Shown one piece after another: positions 8,894-18,484 of a stretch of DNA of 64,000 nucleotides (position 1 is the stretch's first letter; each line of letters starts with the position of its first letter). The notes beneath the pieces were generated by a model. That model did not search any database and was not told the origin of the DNA. It saw only the letters and a list, made by a program, of their open reading frames with translations. The position numbers and the translations under genes are program-made. This DNA is from Dechloromonas denitrificans (GTDB lineage: Bacteria; Pseudomonadota; Gammaproteobacteria; Burkholderiales; Rhodocyclaceae). The stretch is from the NCBI RefSeq assembly GCF_001551835.1, contig NZ_LODL01000039.1:1-64000 (forward strand), in the 5' to 3' direction.

Positions 8894-11800
8894 TCAGCCG
8901 CCCCGGGCCAGCCACTTGAGCAAGGTGGCGAACAAGGCGGCCGGATCGACCGGCTTGCCGATGTGGTCATTCATGCCCGCCGCCAGGCAACGCTGGCGAT
9001 CCTCGTCGAAGGCATTGGCGGTCAGCGCCAGGATTGGAATCTGCCCCCGCCCGGGCAAGGCCCTAATCGCCCGCGTCGCATCGATGCCGTTCATTTTCGG
9101 CATCTGCATGTCCATCAGTATCAGGTCGTAATCGTGCTCGGCAACCAGGGCCACCGCCTGCTCGCCATCCTCCGCCAGATCGACCTGCAGGCCGACCGCC
9201 TGCAGCAATTCCCGCGACACTTCCTGATTGATCGGCTCGTCCTCGACCAGCAGAATGCGTCGGCCGGCATAGGCGGCCTGCAATTGCGCATCGGCACCAT
9301 GGGTCGGGGCCTGCGCCACCACCACCGGCAGTGGCTGGCTGCGCACCAGGCGGGCGGTAAACCAGAAACGGCTGCCCACCCCGGGCTGGCTGTCGACGCC
9401 GATGCTGCCGCCCATCATCGCGGCCATCCGCTTACTGATCGCCAGGCCAAGACCAGTGCCGCCATAACGCCGGGTCAGCGAACCATCGGCCTGTTCGAAG
9501 GCGGCAAACAGGCGCTGCTGGTCGTCGCGAGCAATACCGATGCCGGTGTCCTGAACCTCGAAATGCACCAACACGTCATTCGCCGATTGTTCGGCCAGCG
9601 TGATGCGGATCGTGATGCCGCCCTGCTCGGTGAATTTAAGCGCATTACCGGTCAGGTTGAGCAGGATCTGGCCGATCCGTAGCGGGTCGCCCTGCAGTGC
9701 CAGGCCGGCCAGTTCCGGTGCTATCTCGGTGCGCAAGGCCAGGCCTTTGTCGTGGGCCTTCTGATTGATCATGCTGCCCAGATTTTCCAGCACACTGCCC
9801 AGCTTGAAGGGAATGATTTCCAGCTGGAGCCGCCCGGCCTCGATCTTTGAAATATCGAGGATGTCGTTGATCACCGCCAGCAAATGTTGCGACGCCAGCG
9901 CCACTTTGCTCAACTGGGCTTCCTGCTTGGGGTCGGTCGCCCGCCGCAGGGCCAGTTCGGTCATCCCCATGATGGCGTTCATCGGCGTCCGCAGTTCATG
10001 GCTCATGTTGGCCAGGAAAGTGCTCTTTGCCCGGTTCGCCGCCTCGGCCGCCTCCTTGGCGATCATCAGCGCCGCCGTGCGCTCTTCGACCATTTTTTCC
10101 AGATGATGGCGATGCTGTTCGAGCTCCGCCTCGTTCTGCTTGCGCTCGCTGATGTCGCGCGTGATGCCGAGGATCTGCCGCGGCTGACCGGCAGCATCGA
10201 GCAGGATGGTGGTCACCACCTCGGTCGAAATGATGTGCCCATCCTTGCACGGCTGATCGATTTCGGTCAGCGCGAAGCGGCTGCCCTGGTCGCCACCGAC
10301 CAGACCGGCCAGGCTGGCCGCCAGGGCGTCCTGCACCCGCTGGGCCGACTCCGGGGTCATCGCCGCGGCCAGCGGCTGGGCCATGATTTCCTCGGCGGTC
10401 CAGCCGCGCAGACGATAAACGGACGGGCTGATGTAGGTGAATTGCAGGCTGGGCAGGTCCATCAGCCAGATGACGTCGTTGCTGTTTTCGGTAATCAGCC
10501 GGTAAAGCTCCTGGCTGCGGTGCAGCGCCGCTTCCGTCCGGGCCCGCTCGACGGCAATGCGGGCCAGGCTGGCATAGTCCTCGATCAGTGAAATCTCGGT
10601 GGCCGAGGGCTGGCTCGGATGCCGGTGATAAATGGCGAAGGTGCCGAGCACCCGCCCGTCGCGGTCCTTGAAGGGCTGCGACCAGCAGGCGCCCACGTCG
10701 GCCAGGCGGGCCAGTTCGCGATAATCCTGCCAATACGGGTGGACCTGGATATCCTCGACGATGACCCGTTCGCCAAGATAGGCCGCCGTCCCGCAGGAGC
10801 CAACCGCCTCACCGATCACCGCACCGTCGATCGCCCGGTTATAGGCCTCGGGCAGGCTGGGCGCCGCACCGTGGCGCAGGTGTCGGCCATCCTCGTCGAG
10901 CAGCAGGATGGAACAGAGCATGCCCGGGTGCAGTTCCTCGACATGCCGGGTCAGATGCTCCAGCACCTCGCTCAGCGGCAGGCCCTGGCTGATTTCCTGG
11001 AGAATCCGGTTATGCAGCAGCACCTCATGGCCACGCTGGGCCAGTTCGCCTTCGGCCACCCGGCGGGCGGCGTCGGCATCGCTCAGCCGTTGCCGCGTTT
11101 CAGCCAGCCAGCCGATCACGCTGTCCTTGCTGCCCGCCGGCCGGCTGGTCGCCGAGAAATCGCCCTGCCCGAGGCGAACGATCTGCGCGTGCACTTCATC
11201 GACCGATCCGCCAAGCATCTGGCGCGATGCGGCGTAGCTGCGCCAAAGCACAAAAAGAGCGCCGCCGCCGAGCAGGATGAAGATGATCCGCAACATGCTG
11301 GCCCGCGATTCCGCCGCCCGGACGGCGGCTTCGGTGCGCCGGTTGACCAGCCGGTTGAACTCGTAGAGCGGCAGCATGATGCCGGCCTTGGCCTGATGGT
11401 AAGGCGCATCATGTAGCATTTGGCGGGCCTGCTCGCGGCTCGACTCGGCATCGGTCGCCGTTGATTCGGCCATCGCCATGGCGGTGAATTCAGTACTCGT
11501 CAGGCGGTCGGAATTTCGCTTCGACTCGGCCAGTTTGAGAAATTCGGCCTCGGCAAAACCGGCCTGGCGCATCAGTTCGAGCAGCGGAACGTACTGCCCG
11601 CTGGCCGGGCGCGGCGGCGCCTGGCCAGGGAAAACCAGATCCCAGTAGATGTCCTCGTATTGCGCCGGCCGCGCTTGCCGACCGTCACGGATATCGAGGA
11701 TGCTCTGGTAATGCTTCTTGTAGGCCGGATCGCCGGTCAGCACGTAGGTCCGCGCCATCCGCGTCAGGTCGTCGGACGACTGGCGCAATTCATGCGCCAG

Positions 11801-11950
11801 TCGTAGCGAAAGATGGCGCTGCTCGTTGGCGCGGTCGATGTCCTTTTCGGCCCGGATATAAATGGCGAAGACGACCACCAGCAGCAGCAACAGGCAGGCG
11901 GTCAGCGCCAGTCTTTTGGATGAGGATGGAATCTGGTTGTCGAAGGTCAC
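8894..11950 (-). CDS. Hybrid sensor histidine kinase with GAF, PAS, HisKA, HATPase and receiver domains
   Basis: A 1018-residue membrane kinase. Two membrane segments (about residues 14-33 and 222-240) enclose a helical periplasmic sensor region; then a linker, a GAF domain (about 316-465), a PAS domain (about 470-605, with [10 protein letters not shown] at its end), the phosphoacceptor box [15 protein letters not shown] (about 665), an ATPase domain with [11 protein letters not shown] and a C-terminal receiver with [11 protein letters not shown] and the phosphoacceptor [14 protein letters not shown]. All catalytic residues look present. A GTG at 11950 gives the start, without an obvious ribosome binding site, so the exact start is uncertain. 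No cognate regulator lies next to it. Confidence 0.9.
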   Translation of the reverse strand: MTFDNQIPSSSKRLALTACLLLLLVVVFAIYIRAEKDIDRANEQRHLSLRLAHELRQSSDDLTRMARTYVLTGDPAYKKHYQSILDIRDGRQARPAQYEDIYWDLVFPGQAPPRPASGQYVPLLELMRQAGFAEAEFLKLAESKRNSDRLTSTEFTAMAMAESTATDAESSREQARQMLHDAPYHQAKAGIMLPLYEFNRLVNRRTEAAVRAAESRASMLRIIFILLGGGALFVLWRSYAASRQMLGGSVDEVHAQIVRLGQGDFSATSRPAGSKDSVIGWLAETRQRLSDADAARRVAEGELAQRGHEVLLHNRILQEISQGLPLSEVLEHLTRHVEELHPGMLCSILLLDEDGRHLRHGAAPSLPEAYNRAIDGAVIGEAVGSCGTAAYLGERVIVEDIQVHPYWQDYRELARLADVGACWSQPFKDRDGRVLGTFAIYHRHPSQPSATEISLIEDYASLARIAVERARTEAALHRSQELYRLITENSNDVIWLMDLPSLQFTYISPSVYRLRGWTAEEIMAQPLAAAMTPESAQRVQDALAASLAGLVGGDQGSRFALTEIDQPCKDGHIISTEVVTTILLDAAGQPRQILGITRDISERKQNEAELEQHRHHLEKMVEERTAALMIAKEAAEAANRAKSTFLANMSHELRTPMNAIMGMTELALRRATDPKQEAQLSKVALASQHLLAVINDILDISKIEAGRLQLEIIPFKLGSVLENLGSMINQKAHDKGLALRTEIAPELAGLALQGDPLRIGQILLNLTGNALKFTEQGGITIRITLAEQSANDVLVHFEVQDTGIGIARDDQQRLFAAFEQADGSLTRRYGGTGLGLAISKRMAAMMGGSIGVDSQPGVGSRFWFTARLVRSQPLPVVVAQAPTHGADAQLQAAYAGRRILLVEDEPINQEVSRELLQAVGLQVDLAEDGEQAVALVAEHDYDLILMDMQMPKMNGIDATRAIRALPGRGQIPILALTANAFDEDRQRCLAAGMNDHIGKPVDPAALFATLLKWLARGG

Positions 11951-12155
11951 AATGACTCATTTGGCGCATGGCGCGCCGGGCATTGGGAAAGGAACATTGA
12001 CGCACGGTCCGGCTCAGTGTCGATTATCTGCCTGCTTTGCATTCGCTTCCAGTATCGCCAAAAATAGAACCTCGTGATTCAGCTACATTTAACGGCAGTG
12101 ACACAGCCATGCGGTAAGATATTTCGCCTCGGCAATTACAGACAGCAGCAGCCGC

Positions 12156-12671
12156 ATGTTTCGACCGCAGTACAACCCGCTTCTTTCCGGCCTGGCCCTG
12201 AGCATCGCACTGGGCGCCTGCAGTTCCTCGCCGGCCCCGGCCTACCGGGCCGAATCCTTCGAAGCGGACACCCCTTTCCAGTTCCACAGCGAATTGCCGC
12301 CCCTGCTGCTCTGCGAGAACGGCAAGCGCGCCCTGCTCAGCCAGGGCTATGAAGTGGATGCCTCGTCGCCGCTCAATATTCGCGGCTCGAAATTTTTCCA
12401 GCCGCAGGCCGAGTTGCAGGTCCAGCTCCGCATCACGCTGGTCTGCGTGCCGACCGGCAAGGACTCGACGGTATATGCCAACGCCCTGCAGACGCGCTAC
12501 GAACTGAAATCGAGCGGCAGCAGTACCGGCCTCAGTGTCACCGGCATCGGCTCGATCTCGGTCCCCTGGCCGACCGACAAAGGCTCGCTGGTCAAGGTCG
12601 GCGAGGAAACGATCAGCGACGCCGGCTTCTACCACCGCCTGTTCGTGCTGATCGAAACGCTGCAGCACTGA
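12156..12671 (+). CDS. DUF2242 family lipoprotein
   Basis: A 171-residue probable lipoprotein: hydrophobic signal ending in LGAC (lipobox, Cys about residue 22), then the conserved DUF2242 body with QFHSELPPLLLCENGKR, a basic-poor beta-rich middle and the C-terminal GEETISDAGFYHRLF. The family is largely betaproteobacterial and of unknown function. It is divergent from the hybrid kinase gene; a TAAGAT -10-like element lies about 36 bases upstream. Confidence 0.75.
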   Translation: MFRPQYNPLLSGLALSIALGACSSSPAPAYRAESFEADTPFQFHSELPPLLLCENGKRALLSQGYEVDASSPLNIRGSKFFQPQAELQVQLRITLVCVPTGKDSTVYANALQTRYELKSSGSSTGLSVTGIGSISVPWPTDKGSLVKVGEETISDAGFYHRLFVLIETLQH

Positions 12672-12690
12672 GCCAAACAGGAGGCTCAGT
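12667..12690. terminator. Hairpin between convergent DUF2242 gene and small membrane gene
   Basis: Perfect 8-bp stem ACTGAGCC / GGCTCAGT with an 8-base loop, spanning the stop codons of both convergent genes. There is no clear T-run, so termination is only probable. Confidence 0.45.
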
Positions 12691-12868
12691 CGCGTTTCGG
12701 GGCGGCGCCGTCCGGCGTCAGGAAAAGAGCCAGGCCCAGCCCGATCAGGGCCAGCGGCCACCATTTGCGCAACAGCGCGACGAGGTCGAATTCCAGCCAT
12801 TCAAGGTTGACGGCCAGCGCCAGGGCGCCGATGACGACCAGGGCGACGGAGACAAAATTACCTTTCAC
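12686..12868 (-). CDS. Small two-helix membrane protein (LiaI/DUF5668-like)
   Basis: A 60-residue protein with two hydrophobic helices (about 5-22 and 36-51) separated by WLEFDLVALLRKWWP; the W-W-P-x-x-L-I-G-L-G pattern is typical of the LiaF/LiaI N-terminal transmembrane region (DUF5668). Its role here is unknown. It follows relA on the same strand after about 50 bases that contain a copy of the GTCGACCGC motif. Confidence 0.65.
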   Translation of the reverse strand: MKGNFVSVALVVIGALALAVNLEWLEFDLVALLRKWWPLALIGLGLALFLTPDGAAPKRD

Positions 12869-12881
12869 GGTTTTTCCTCAT

Positions 12882-12902
12882 TTTGGGCAGTCGACCGCCG
12901 GA
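12882..12902 (+). repeat. Intergenic T8-GTCGACCGC motif, copy 3
   Basis: CATTTTG, four bases, GTCGACCGC, CGG, in the 53-base gap between the 3' end of relA and the small membrane protein gene. Confidence 0.4.
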
Positions 12903-12921
12903 ACTATCCCGGTCACAAAAA

Positions 12922-15144
12922 TCAGGCGCGGCGGACGCCGACCACGCCCTCGACATCATGGATCAGCGTCATGGTCCGCGTCACCTGCTGCAGGTTGGTA
13001 ATCTCGACCGTGAAGCTCATGTGCGCCTTGCCTTGCTTGGACTGCGTATTGACGCCGACGACATTGAGTTTTTCGCGGGTGAAGATTTCCGAAATATCGC
13101 GCAGCAAGCCCTGGCGGTCATGCGCATCGACCACGATGTCGGTTGCGAAGACGCCGGTCGTCTGCACGCCCCAGTCGGTTTCGATGACCCGCTCCGGGTG
13201 CAGCGCCGCCAGGTTGGCGAAATTCGGGCAATCCATGCGATGGATCGAGATGCCCTTGCCGCGCGTGATGAAGCCCTGAATCTCGTCCGGCGGTGCCGGC
13301 TTGCAGCAACGCGCCAACTGGGTCAGCAGCTTGTCGACACCGACGATCAGGATGCCCTGATTGCCTTCGACCGGCTTGCTCGGCTTGGTCTGCACGGCAT
13401 CCGGTAGCTGGGTTTCGGCCAGCAGGTCGCCGCCGCGTGCCACCGCCTGAAACTGGCGCTGGTTCATTTCGCCGCGGGCGGCGGCAATGTAAAGGTCGTC
13501 AGCCCGCGAGAAACCGAGCTTGTGGGCCAGTTCGTCGATATTGGCGCTGGTCTGCCCAGCCCGCTGCAATTCCTTACCGACGATGCCGCGCCCTTCGGAC
13601 AGGGTTTCTTCCAGCGCCAGGTTGGAGAACCAGCCGCGCACCTTGACCCGGGCGCTCTTGGTATGGATGTAGCCGAGCGCCGGATTCAGCCAGTCGCGCG
13701 ACGGGCCACCGAGCTTGGCGGTGACGATCTCGACCTGCTGCCCGGTTTCCAGCGGCGTATTGAGCGGCACCAGATGACCATTGACCTTGGCGCCGCGACA
13801 GCGATGGCCGAGATCGGTATGGACGCGATAGGCGAAATCGACCGGCGTCGAACCCTGCGGCAGATCGACCACCTTGCCCTGCGGCGTGATGACGTAGAGT
13901 GTCTCGTCGAGCGCCGCCTGCTTGTAATGGTTGATCCAGTCCGAACTGTCGGCGACTTCGTCCTTCCAGGTCAGCAGCTGGCGCAGCCAGGCGATCTTCT
14001 CGTCGTAGTCGTCCTCGTGCGAGCGCTTGCTGCCCTCCTTGTAGCGCCAGTGGGCGGCAACGCCGAGTTCGGCATGGCGGTGCATTTCCCAGGTGCGGAT
14101 CTGGATTTCCAGGCTGCGCCCGTCCGGGCAGCGCACCGCCGTATGCAGCGAGCGGTAATAGTTGCCCTTGGGATTCGAGATGTAGTCGTCGAACTCTTTG
14201 GAAATCGGCGACCACAGGTTGTGCACGATGCCGAGCGCGGTGTAGCAGTCCTTCAGGTCGTCGACGATGATGCGCAGGGCACGGATGTCGTACACCTCGG
14301 AGAACTCGACGCCCTTCTTCCGCATCTTGTTCCAGATGCTGTAGATGTGCTTCGGCCGACCATAGATTTCGGCCTTTTTGACGCCCGCCGCTTCCAGTTC
14401 CTCGCGCACATTCTTCACTGCGTCGGTGATGAACTGCTCGCGCTCGCTGCGCTTCTCGTCGAGCATCTTGGCGATTTTTTTGTAGACGTCCGGGTGCAGG
14501 AAGCGGAAGGACAGATCCTCCAGTTCCCACTTCAGTTCCCAGACGCCCAGCCGGTTGGCCAGCGGCGAATAGAGTTCCAGCGTCTCGCGGGCGACCTGAA
14601 CGCGCAACTCGTCCGGCTGTGCAGCGTAGAAGCGCAGGGTCTGCGTCCGGCTGGCCAGGCGCAGCAGCACGACACGGATGTCCTCGACCATGGCGAGCAG
14701 CATCTTGCGCAGCACTTCGATCTGCGCCTTCATTTCGGCCGGGTTGGCCTCGCCGGCTTCGACATTGGCGGCCAGGAAACCCTTGGTGATCGGGCGCAGC
14801 TTGTTGAGGCGCGAAATGCCGTTGACCAGATGCGCCGCCGGCTTGCCGAAGCGTTCCTCGATGCGGGCGATGCCGTGTTCGTCATGCGACGGAATGGCAA
14901 AGAGCACGGCGGCGACGCGCGATTCGGCATCGAGCTTGAGACCGGCGATGATCACCGCCATGCCCAGCGCGTGCGACCAGATGCGCTCGCCGCTGCCCAG
15001 GGTCTTGTCCCCGTAACATTCCCAGGCGTACTCGACGGCCCGCTTCAGGTTGTCCGCCTCGGCAGGCGTCAAACCCTCGGCAAGGGTGACGAGAAACTGA
15101 TCGAAGTCGCTCTGGGCGGCGACGGAGTGGACGACGGATACCAT
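12922..15144 (-). CDS. relA: (p)ppGpp synthetase RelA
   Basis: A 740-residue RelA/SpoT homolog making (p)ppGpp at ribosomes stalled with uncharged tRNA. The N-terminal HD region is degenerate (FAIPSHDEHG instead of the HD-x-x-ED of active hydrolases). The synthetase domain has GRPKHIYSIWNKM and EFDDYISNPKGNYY, where E-F-D-D is the acidic signature of monofunctional RelA rather than the R-x-K-D of bifunctional SpoT/Rel. A TGS domain (LYVITPQGKVVDLPQGSTP), a zinc-finger-like region (ARCCKPAP...HRMDCPN) and a C-terminal ACT domain follow. The start ATG is chosen because coding similarity begins there; a TATAAT box stands only 7 bases upstream. Confidence 0.92.
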   Translation of the reverse strand: MVSVVHSVAAQSDFDQFLVTLAEGLTPAEADNLKRAVEYAWECYGDKTLGSGERIWSHALGMAVIIAGLKLDAESRVAAVLFAIPSHDEHGIARIEERFGKPAAHLVNGISRLNKLRPITKGFLAANVEAGEANPAEMKAQIEVLRKMLLAMVEDIRVVLLRLASRTQTLRFYAAQPDELRVQVARETLELYSPLANRLGVWELKWELEDLSFRFLHPDVYKKIAKMLDEKRSEREQFITDAVKNVREELEAAGVKKAEIYGRPKHIYSIWNKMRKKGVEFSEVYDIRALRIIVDDLKDCYTALGIVHNLWSPISKEFDDYISNPKGNYYRSLHTAVRCPDGRSLEIQIRTWEMHRHAELGVAAHWRYKEGSKRSHEDDYDEKIAWLRQLLTWKDEVADSSDWINHYKQAALDETLYVITPQGKVVDLPQGSTPVDFAYRVHTDLGHRCRGAKVNGHLVPLNTPLETGQQVEIVTAKLGGPSRDWLNPALGYIHTKSARVKVRGWFSNLALEETLSEGRGIVGKELQRAGQTSANIDELAHKLGFSRADDLYIAAARGEMNQRQFQAVARGGDLLAETQLPDAVQTKPSKPVEGNQGILIVGVDKLLTQLARCCKPAPPDEIQGFITRGKGISIHRMDCPNFANLAALHPERVIETDWGVQTTGVFATDIVVDAHDRQGLLRDISEIFTREKLNVVGVNTQSKQGKAHMSFTVEITNLQQVTRTMTLIHDVEGVVGVRRA

Positions 15145-15151
15145 GGGGGTA

Positions 15152-15157
15152 ATTATA
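15152..15157 (-). promoter_or_regulatory. -10 box (TATAAT) directly before relA
   Basis: Minus-strand TATAAT, 7 bases from the relA ATG; the intervening bases (TACCCCC) contain no Shine-Dalgarno sequence. Transcription would be expected to start at or next to the A of the ATG. No good -35 hexamer at 17 bp. Confidence 0.45.
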
Positions 15158-15234
15158 AGGCTGTTCGCCGGGCTGCGCTTTCCGGGTAAACCGCAACAAG
15201 CGCCGCTCACCGCTTCAGGCATAATCCGCCGACC

Positions 15235-16119
15235 ATGCCGAAACTGCTGACCAATCCCTACCTGCTGCTGACCCTGACCGCCCTCTTCTGGTCGGGCAAC
15301 ATGGTGCTCGGCCGGGGCATCCGGGCCGACGTGCCGCCGCTGACCCTGGCCTTCTGGCGCTGGGCCATTGCCTTGCTGCTGGTCCTGCCGCTCGCCCTGC
15401 CCCACCTGAAAAGCCAGTGGCCGCTGCTGAAAAAAGGCTGGCGACCGATCCTGATCCTCGGCCTGATCGGCGTCGGCGGCTACAACACTTTCGCCTATCT
15501 GGCGCTGCAACACACCTCGGCGACCAATGCGGTACTGCTCAATTCCTTCATTCCGATCGTCACCATCGCCATCTCCTGGGCCTTTCTCGGCAAGCATCTG
15601 AGCCGCCCGCAGGCGATCGGCGTCGTCATTTCGCTGCTCGGCGCGCTGACCATCGTCGCCCGCGGCGACCTCGACGTGCTCGCCCACCTCAACCTCAACC
15701 GGGGCGACGCCTGGATGCTGCTCGCCGTGCTGGTCTGGGCGATCTACACCGTCGGTCTCGCCTGGCGCCCGGCCGGCGTGCACCCGATGCTGATGCTGGC
15801 GGCGATGACCGGCGTCGGCCTCGCCGCGCTGGCCCCGGCCTATGCCTGGGAAATAGCCCAGGGCAGGCAGATCAACGTGCACCTCGGTTCGCTCGCCTCG
15901 CTGGCCTACGTCGGCATTTTTCCCAGCTTCCTCGGCTACATCTTCTACAACCGCGGCGTCGCCGAAGTCGGCGCCAACAAGGCCAGCCTGTTCATCCACC
16001 TGATGCCGGTATTCGGCACCCTGCTCTCGGCCATCTTTCTCGGTGAAATTCCGTTCTGGTACCACTACCTCGGTATCGGCCTGATCTTCTCCGGCATCTG
16101 GCTGACCATGAAGAAGTGA
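15235..16119 (+). CDS. EamA-family (DMT) transporter
   Basis: A 294-residue inner-membrane protein with about ten hydrophobic helices arranged as two EamA repeats, each beginning with a typical pattern (LTALFWSGNMVLGRG in repeat one, AVLVWAIYTVGLAW in repeat two) and ending FLGEIPFWYHYLGIGLIFSGI. Members export metabolites or amino acids; the substrate cannot be read from sequence. Its stop overlaps the start of mtfA, so the two are probably co-transcribed. A CATAAT -10-like element ends 9 bases before the ATG. Confidence 0.85.
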   Translation: MPKLLTNPYLLLTLTALFWSGNMVLGRGIRADVPPLTLAFWRWAIALLLVLPLALPHLKSQWPLLKKGWRPILILGLIGVGGYNTFAYLALQHTSATNAVLLNSFIPIVTIAISWAFLGKHLSRPQAIGVVISLLGALTIVARGDLDVLAHLNLNRGDAWMLLAVLVWAIYTVGLAWRPAGVHPMLMLAAMTGVGLAALAPAYAWEIAQGRQINVHLGSLASLAYVGIFPSFLGYIFYNRGVAEVGANKASLFIHLMPVFGTLLSAIFLGEIPFWYHYLGIGLIFSGIWLTMKK

Positions 16120-16901
16120 TGGGCCTGTTCGACTGGTTCAAGAGCAAGCGTCAGCCGCAAATCGACCCGGCGCTGTGGGCGAAAACGCTGGCCGGACTGC
16201 CTTTTCTGGCCAGTCTGGCGGTCGACGAGCAAAAAAGACTAAAAACGCTGGCCGAAGGCTTTCTCGCCGAAAAGGAATTCAGCACCGCCGGCGGTCTGCC
16301 GCTGAGCGATGAGATCTGCGTCGCGATCGCCGCCCAGGCCTGCCTGCCCATCCTGAATCTCGGCCTCGCCGCCTACCGCGACTGGGTCGGCATCATCGTC
16401 TATCCCGACGAATTCGTTGTCGCCCGCCGCATCGAAGATGAAAACGGCGTCATTCACGAATTCGACGACGTGCTTTCCGGCGAAGCCTGGGAAGGCGGCC
16501 CGCTGATCGTTTCCTGGCGCGACGTGCAGCAGGCCGGCGACGGCTACAACGTGGTCATCCACGAGTTCGCCCACAAGCTCGACATGCTCAATGGCGAGGC
16601 CGACGGCATGCCGGCCCTGCACTCCGGCCTCGACGAAGAAGAATGGCAGGCCACTTTCCTCGCCGCCTACGACGACTTCTGCCGGCGCGTCGACGACGGC
16701 GAGGAAACCATCATCGACCCTTACGGCAGCGACGATCCGGCCGAGTTTTTCGCCGTGCTGTCGGAGAGCTTTTTCGAGATCCCCGAGGTCATTGCAGGGG
16801 AATACCCGGCCGTTTACGAACTGCTCAAACGCTATTACCGGCAGGACCCGCTGACCCGGTCGACGAACGCGGCCAACGCCGCCAACACCGCCGCCTCCTG
16901 A
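16119..16901 (+). CDS. mtfA: MtfA family zinc metallopeptidase (Mlc titration factor homolog)
   Basis: A 260-residue cytoplasmic protein of the MtfA/M90 family. The zinc motif HEFAHKLDM (about residue 147) and the downstream acidic ligand region DPAEFFAVLSESFFE are present. In enteric bacteria MtfA binds the repressor Mlc and has aminopeptidase activity; whether an Mlc exists here is unknown. ATG at 16119 overlaps the preceding stop; a GTG one codon earlier is also possible. The last 67 bases overlap the convergent hydrolase gene. Confidence 0.85.
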   Translation: MGLFDWFKSKRQPQIDPALWAKTLAGLPFLASLAVDEQKRLKTLAEGFLAEKEFSTAGGLPLSDEICVAIAAQACLPILNLGLAAYRDWVGIIVYPDEFVVARRIEDENGVIHEFDDVLSGEAWEGGPLIVSWRDVQQAGDGYNVVIHEFAHKLDMLNGEADGMPALHSGLDEEEWQATFLAAYDDFCRRVDDGEETIIDPYGSDDPAEFFAVLSESFFEIPEVIAGEYPAVYELLKRYYRQDPLTRSTNAANAANTAAS

Positions 16902-17608
16902 TCCTTGTGCGGCGAGTGGCCGCACTGCGCCAGCTTGCGCAGTTCCGTCCCCGGCACCTGCTCGGCGATCGTCTCAATCTGGCGCATCGTCGCGTACTCG
17001 TCGTCCTCGCCCTGCAGCGCCAGTACCGGGCAACGGATCTTTGGCAAATACTCCTCGATGTTCCAGTCGCGGAAGGCCGGCGACAGCCAGGTATCGTTCC
17101 AGTCGCTGAACACCCGCTGGACATCGGCGTGATAGCGGCCCAGCTTGTGCGGCATGTCGGTCGTCGCCCAGACGTCGCGGGCGGCGCGGATACCGGCCAG
17201 GGTTTCTGCCTCGACGAATTCGTGCGGCGCCAGCACGGCAATGCTGCGCGGCACTTCGGGAAAGGCGCCGGCGAAGATCAGCGCGATGCTACCGCCGTCG
17301 CTGTGGCCGATCAGGATCGGCCGTTCGATATGCAAGGCGTCGAGCAACGCCGGCAGCGCCTCTTCTGCTTCACGATGCATGTAGCGCGGCGTGCGCGCCT
17401 CCGGCCACGGTTGCGAGCCGCCGTAACCGGCCCGTGACCAGACGATCAGCCGACAACCGGAGGCCGCTGCCAGTTTTTCCGGGAAATGCCGCCACATGCT
17501 GACGCAGCCGAGGCCTTCGTGCAGTAGCAACAGGGTCGGCCGCCCTTCGCCGGCTGCCGGGTAATCGCGGTATTCAAGCCGCAAACCATTTACGGTGATG
17601 TGTTTCAT
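16835..17608 (-). CDS. Alpha/beta hydrolase
   Basis: A 257-residue alpha/beta hydrolase. Oxyanion region LLLLHEGLGCVSMW, nucleophile elbow GHSDGGSIA (Ser about residue 99), acid in GEDDEYA and the catalytic His in CGHSPHKDQ are all visible, so the triad is complete. The substrate is unknown. Its start overlaps the stop of the second hydrolase gene upstream, indicating an operon, and its 3' end overlaps mtfA in convergent orientation. Confidence 0.85.
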   Translation of the reverse strand: MKHITVNGLRLEYRDYPAAGEGRPTLLLLHEGLGCVSMWRHFPEKLAAASGCRLIVWSRAGYGGSQPWPEARTPRYMHREAEEALPALLDALHIERPILIGHSDGGSIALIFAGAFPEVPRSIAVLAPHEFVEAETLAGIRAARDVWATTDMPHKLGRYHADVQRVFSDWNDTWLSPAFRDWNIEEYLPKIRCPVLALQGEDDEYATMRQIETIAEQVPGTELRKLAQCGHSPHKDQEAAVLAALAAFVDRVSGSCR

Positions 17609-18459
17609 GCGCTCAACAGAAAATCGCGAGCAATCGAAATCTGCTCGTCAGTCATGAACATCGGCGCGTGGCCGACCCCTTGAATTTCGGCCAATTTGGC
17701 CCGTGGACCGCGGGAACCCATCGCCTCCCAGGTCGGCCGGCTCAACAGATCGGATTCGGCGCCGCGCAGGACCAGCGTCGGGCACTTGATCTGCTCGTAG
17801 AGCGGCCACAGATCGACATCCTGATCGGCGAAAGCCGCCTTGAACGGCGCCGCGATCAGCGGGTCGTAGCGAAAGCCCCAGCGCCCGTCGCTGCGCTGGG
17901 CAATGCTGTGCTCGGTCAGATGGCGCCACTGCGTTTCATCGAGATTGCCGAACGGCGCGCTGATCAGCTTGATGTAGGCCAGCGCCTCGTCGAAACTGGC
18001 CCAGGTTGGATCGGCGCCGACATAGGTGGCGATGCGCTGCAGGGCATCGACGGTAATCAGCGGCCCGACGTCGTTGAGCAGCAACTTTTGAATCGGCGTG
18101 CTCTCCAGGCTGGCCAGCGCCATGCCGATCAGTCCGCCCATCGAGGTGCCGACCCAATGCACGCTATCGACGCCGAGTCGGGCGATCAGTGTCACCATGT
18201 CGCCGACGTATTGCGGAATGCCGTAGCCCGCCGGGTTGCGCAGCCGACTGCTCTGGCCGCGACCGACGACGTCCGGGCAGATCACCCGGTAATGGCTGGC
18301 CATCGCCCGGGCCAGTGCGTCAAAGTCGCGGGCATTGCGGGTCAGGCCATGCACGCAGAGCAGCACGCGCGGATTGTCGCGGGCGCCCCACTCGGTATAG
18401 GCCATCCGGTGCAGGCCGGACGGGCTGGCGCATTGCACGGTATTTTGCGTAAATTCCAT
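17605..18459 (-). CDS. Alpha/beta hydrolase
   Basis: A 284-residue alpha/beta hydrolase, not closely related to its neighbour. Motifs: VLLCVHGLTRNARDF (oxyanion region), GTSMGGLIGM (nucleophile elbow, Ser about residue 107), an acid around LRGAESDLLS, and the catalytic His in GVGHAPMF. The start is the second of two nearby ATGs, because GGAGG stands 8 bases before it but only 2 before the first. It shares an operon with the downstream hydrolase (4-base overlap). Confidence 0.85.
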   Translation of the reverse strand: MEFTQNTVQCASPSGLHRMAYTEWGARDNPRVLLCVHGLTRNARDFDALARAMASHYRVICPDVVGRGQSSRLRNPAGYGIPQYVGDMVTLIARLGVDSVHWVGTSMGGLIGMALASLESTPIQKLLLNDVGPLITVDALQRIATYVGADPTWASFDEALAYIKLISAPFGNLDETQWRHLTEHSIAQRSDGRWGFRYDPLIAAPFKAAFADQDVDLWPLYEQIKCPTLVLRGAESDLLSRPTWEAMGSRGPRAKLAEIQGVGHAPMFMTDEQISIARDFLLSA

Positions 18460-18484
18460 GTTCATCTCCTCCGCCGCCAATGTA

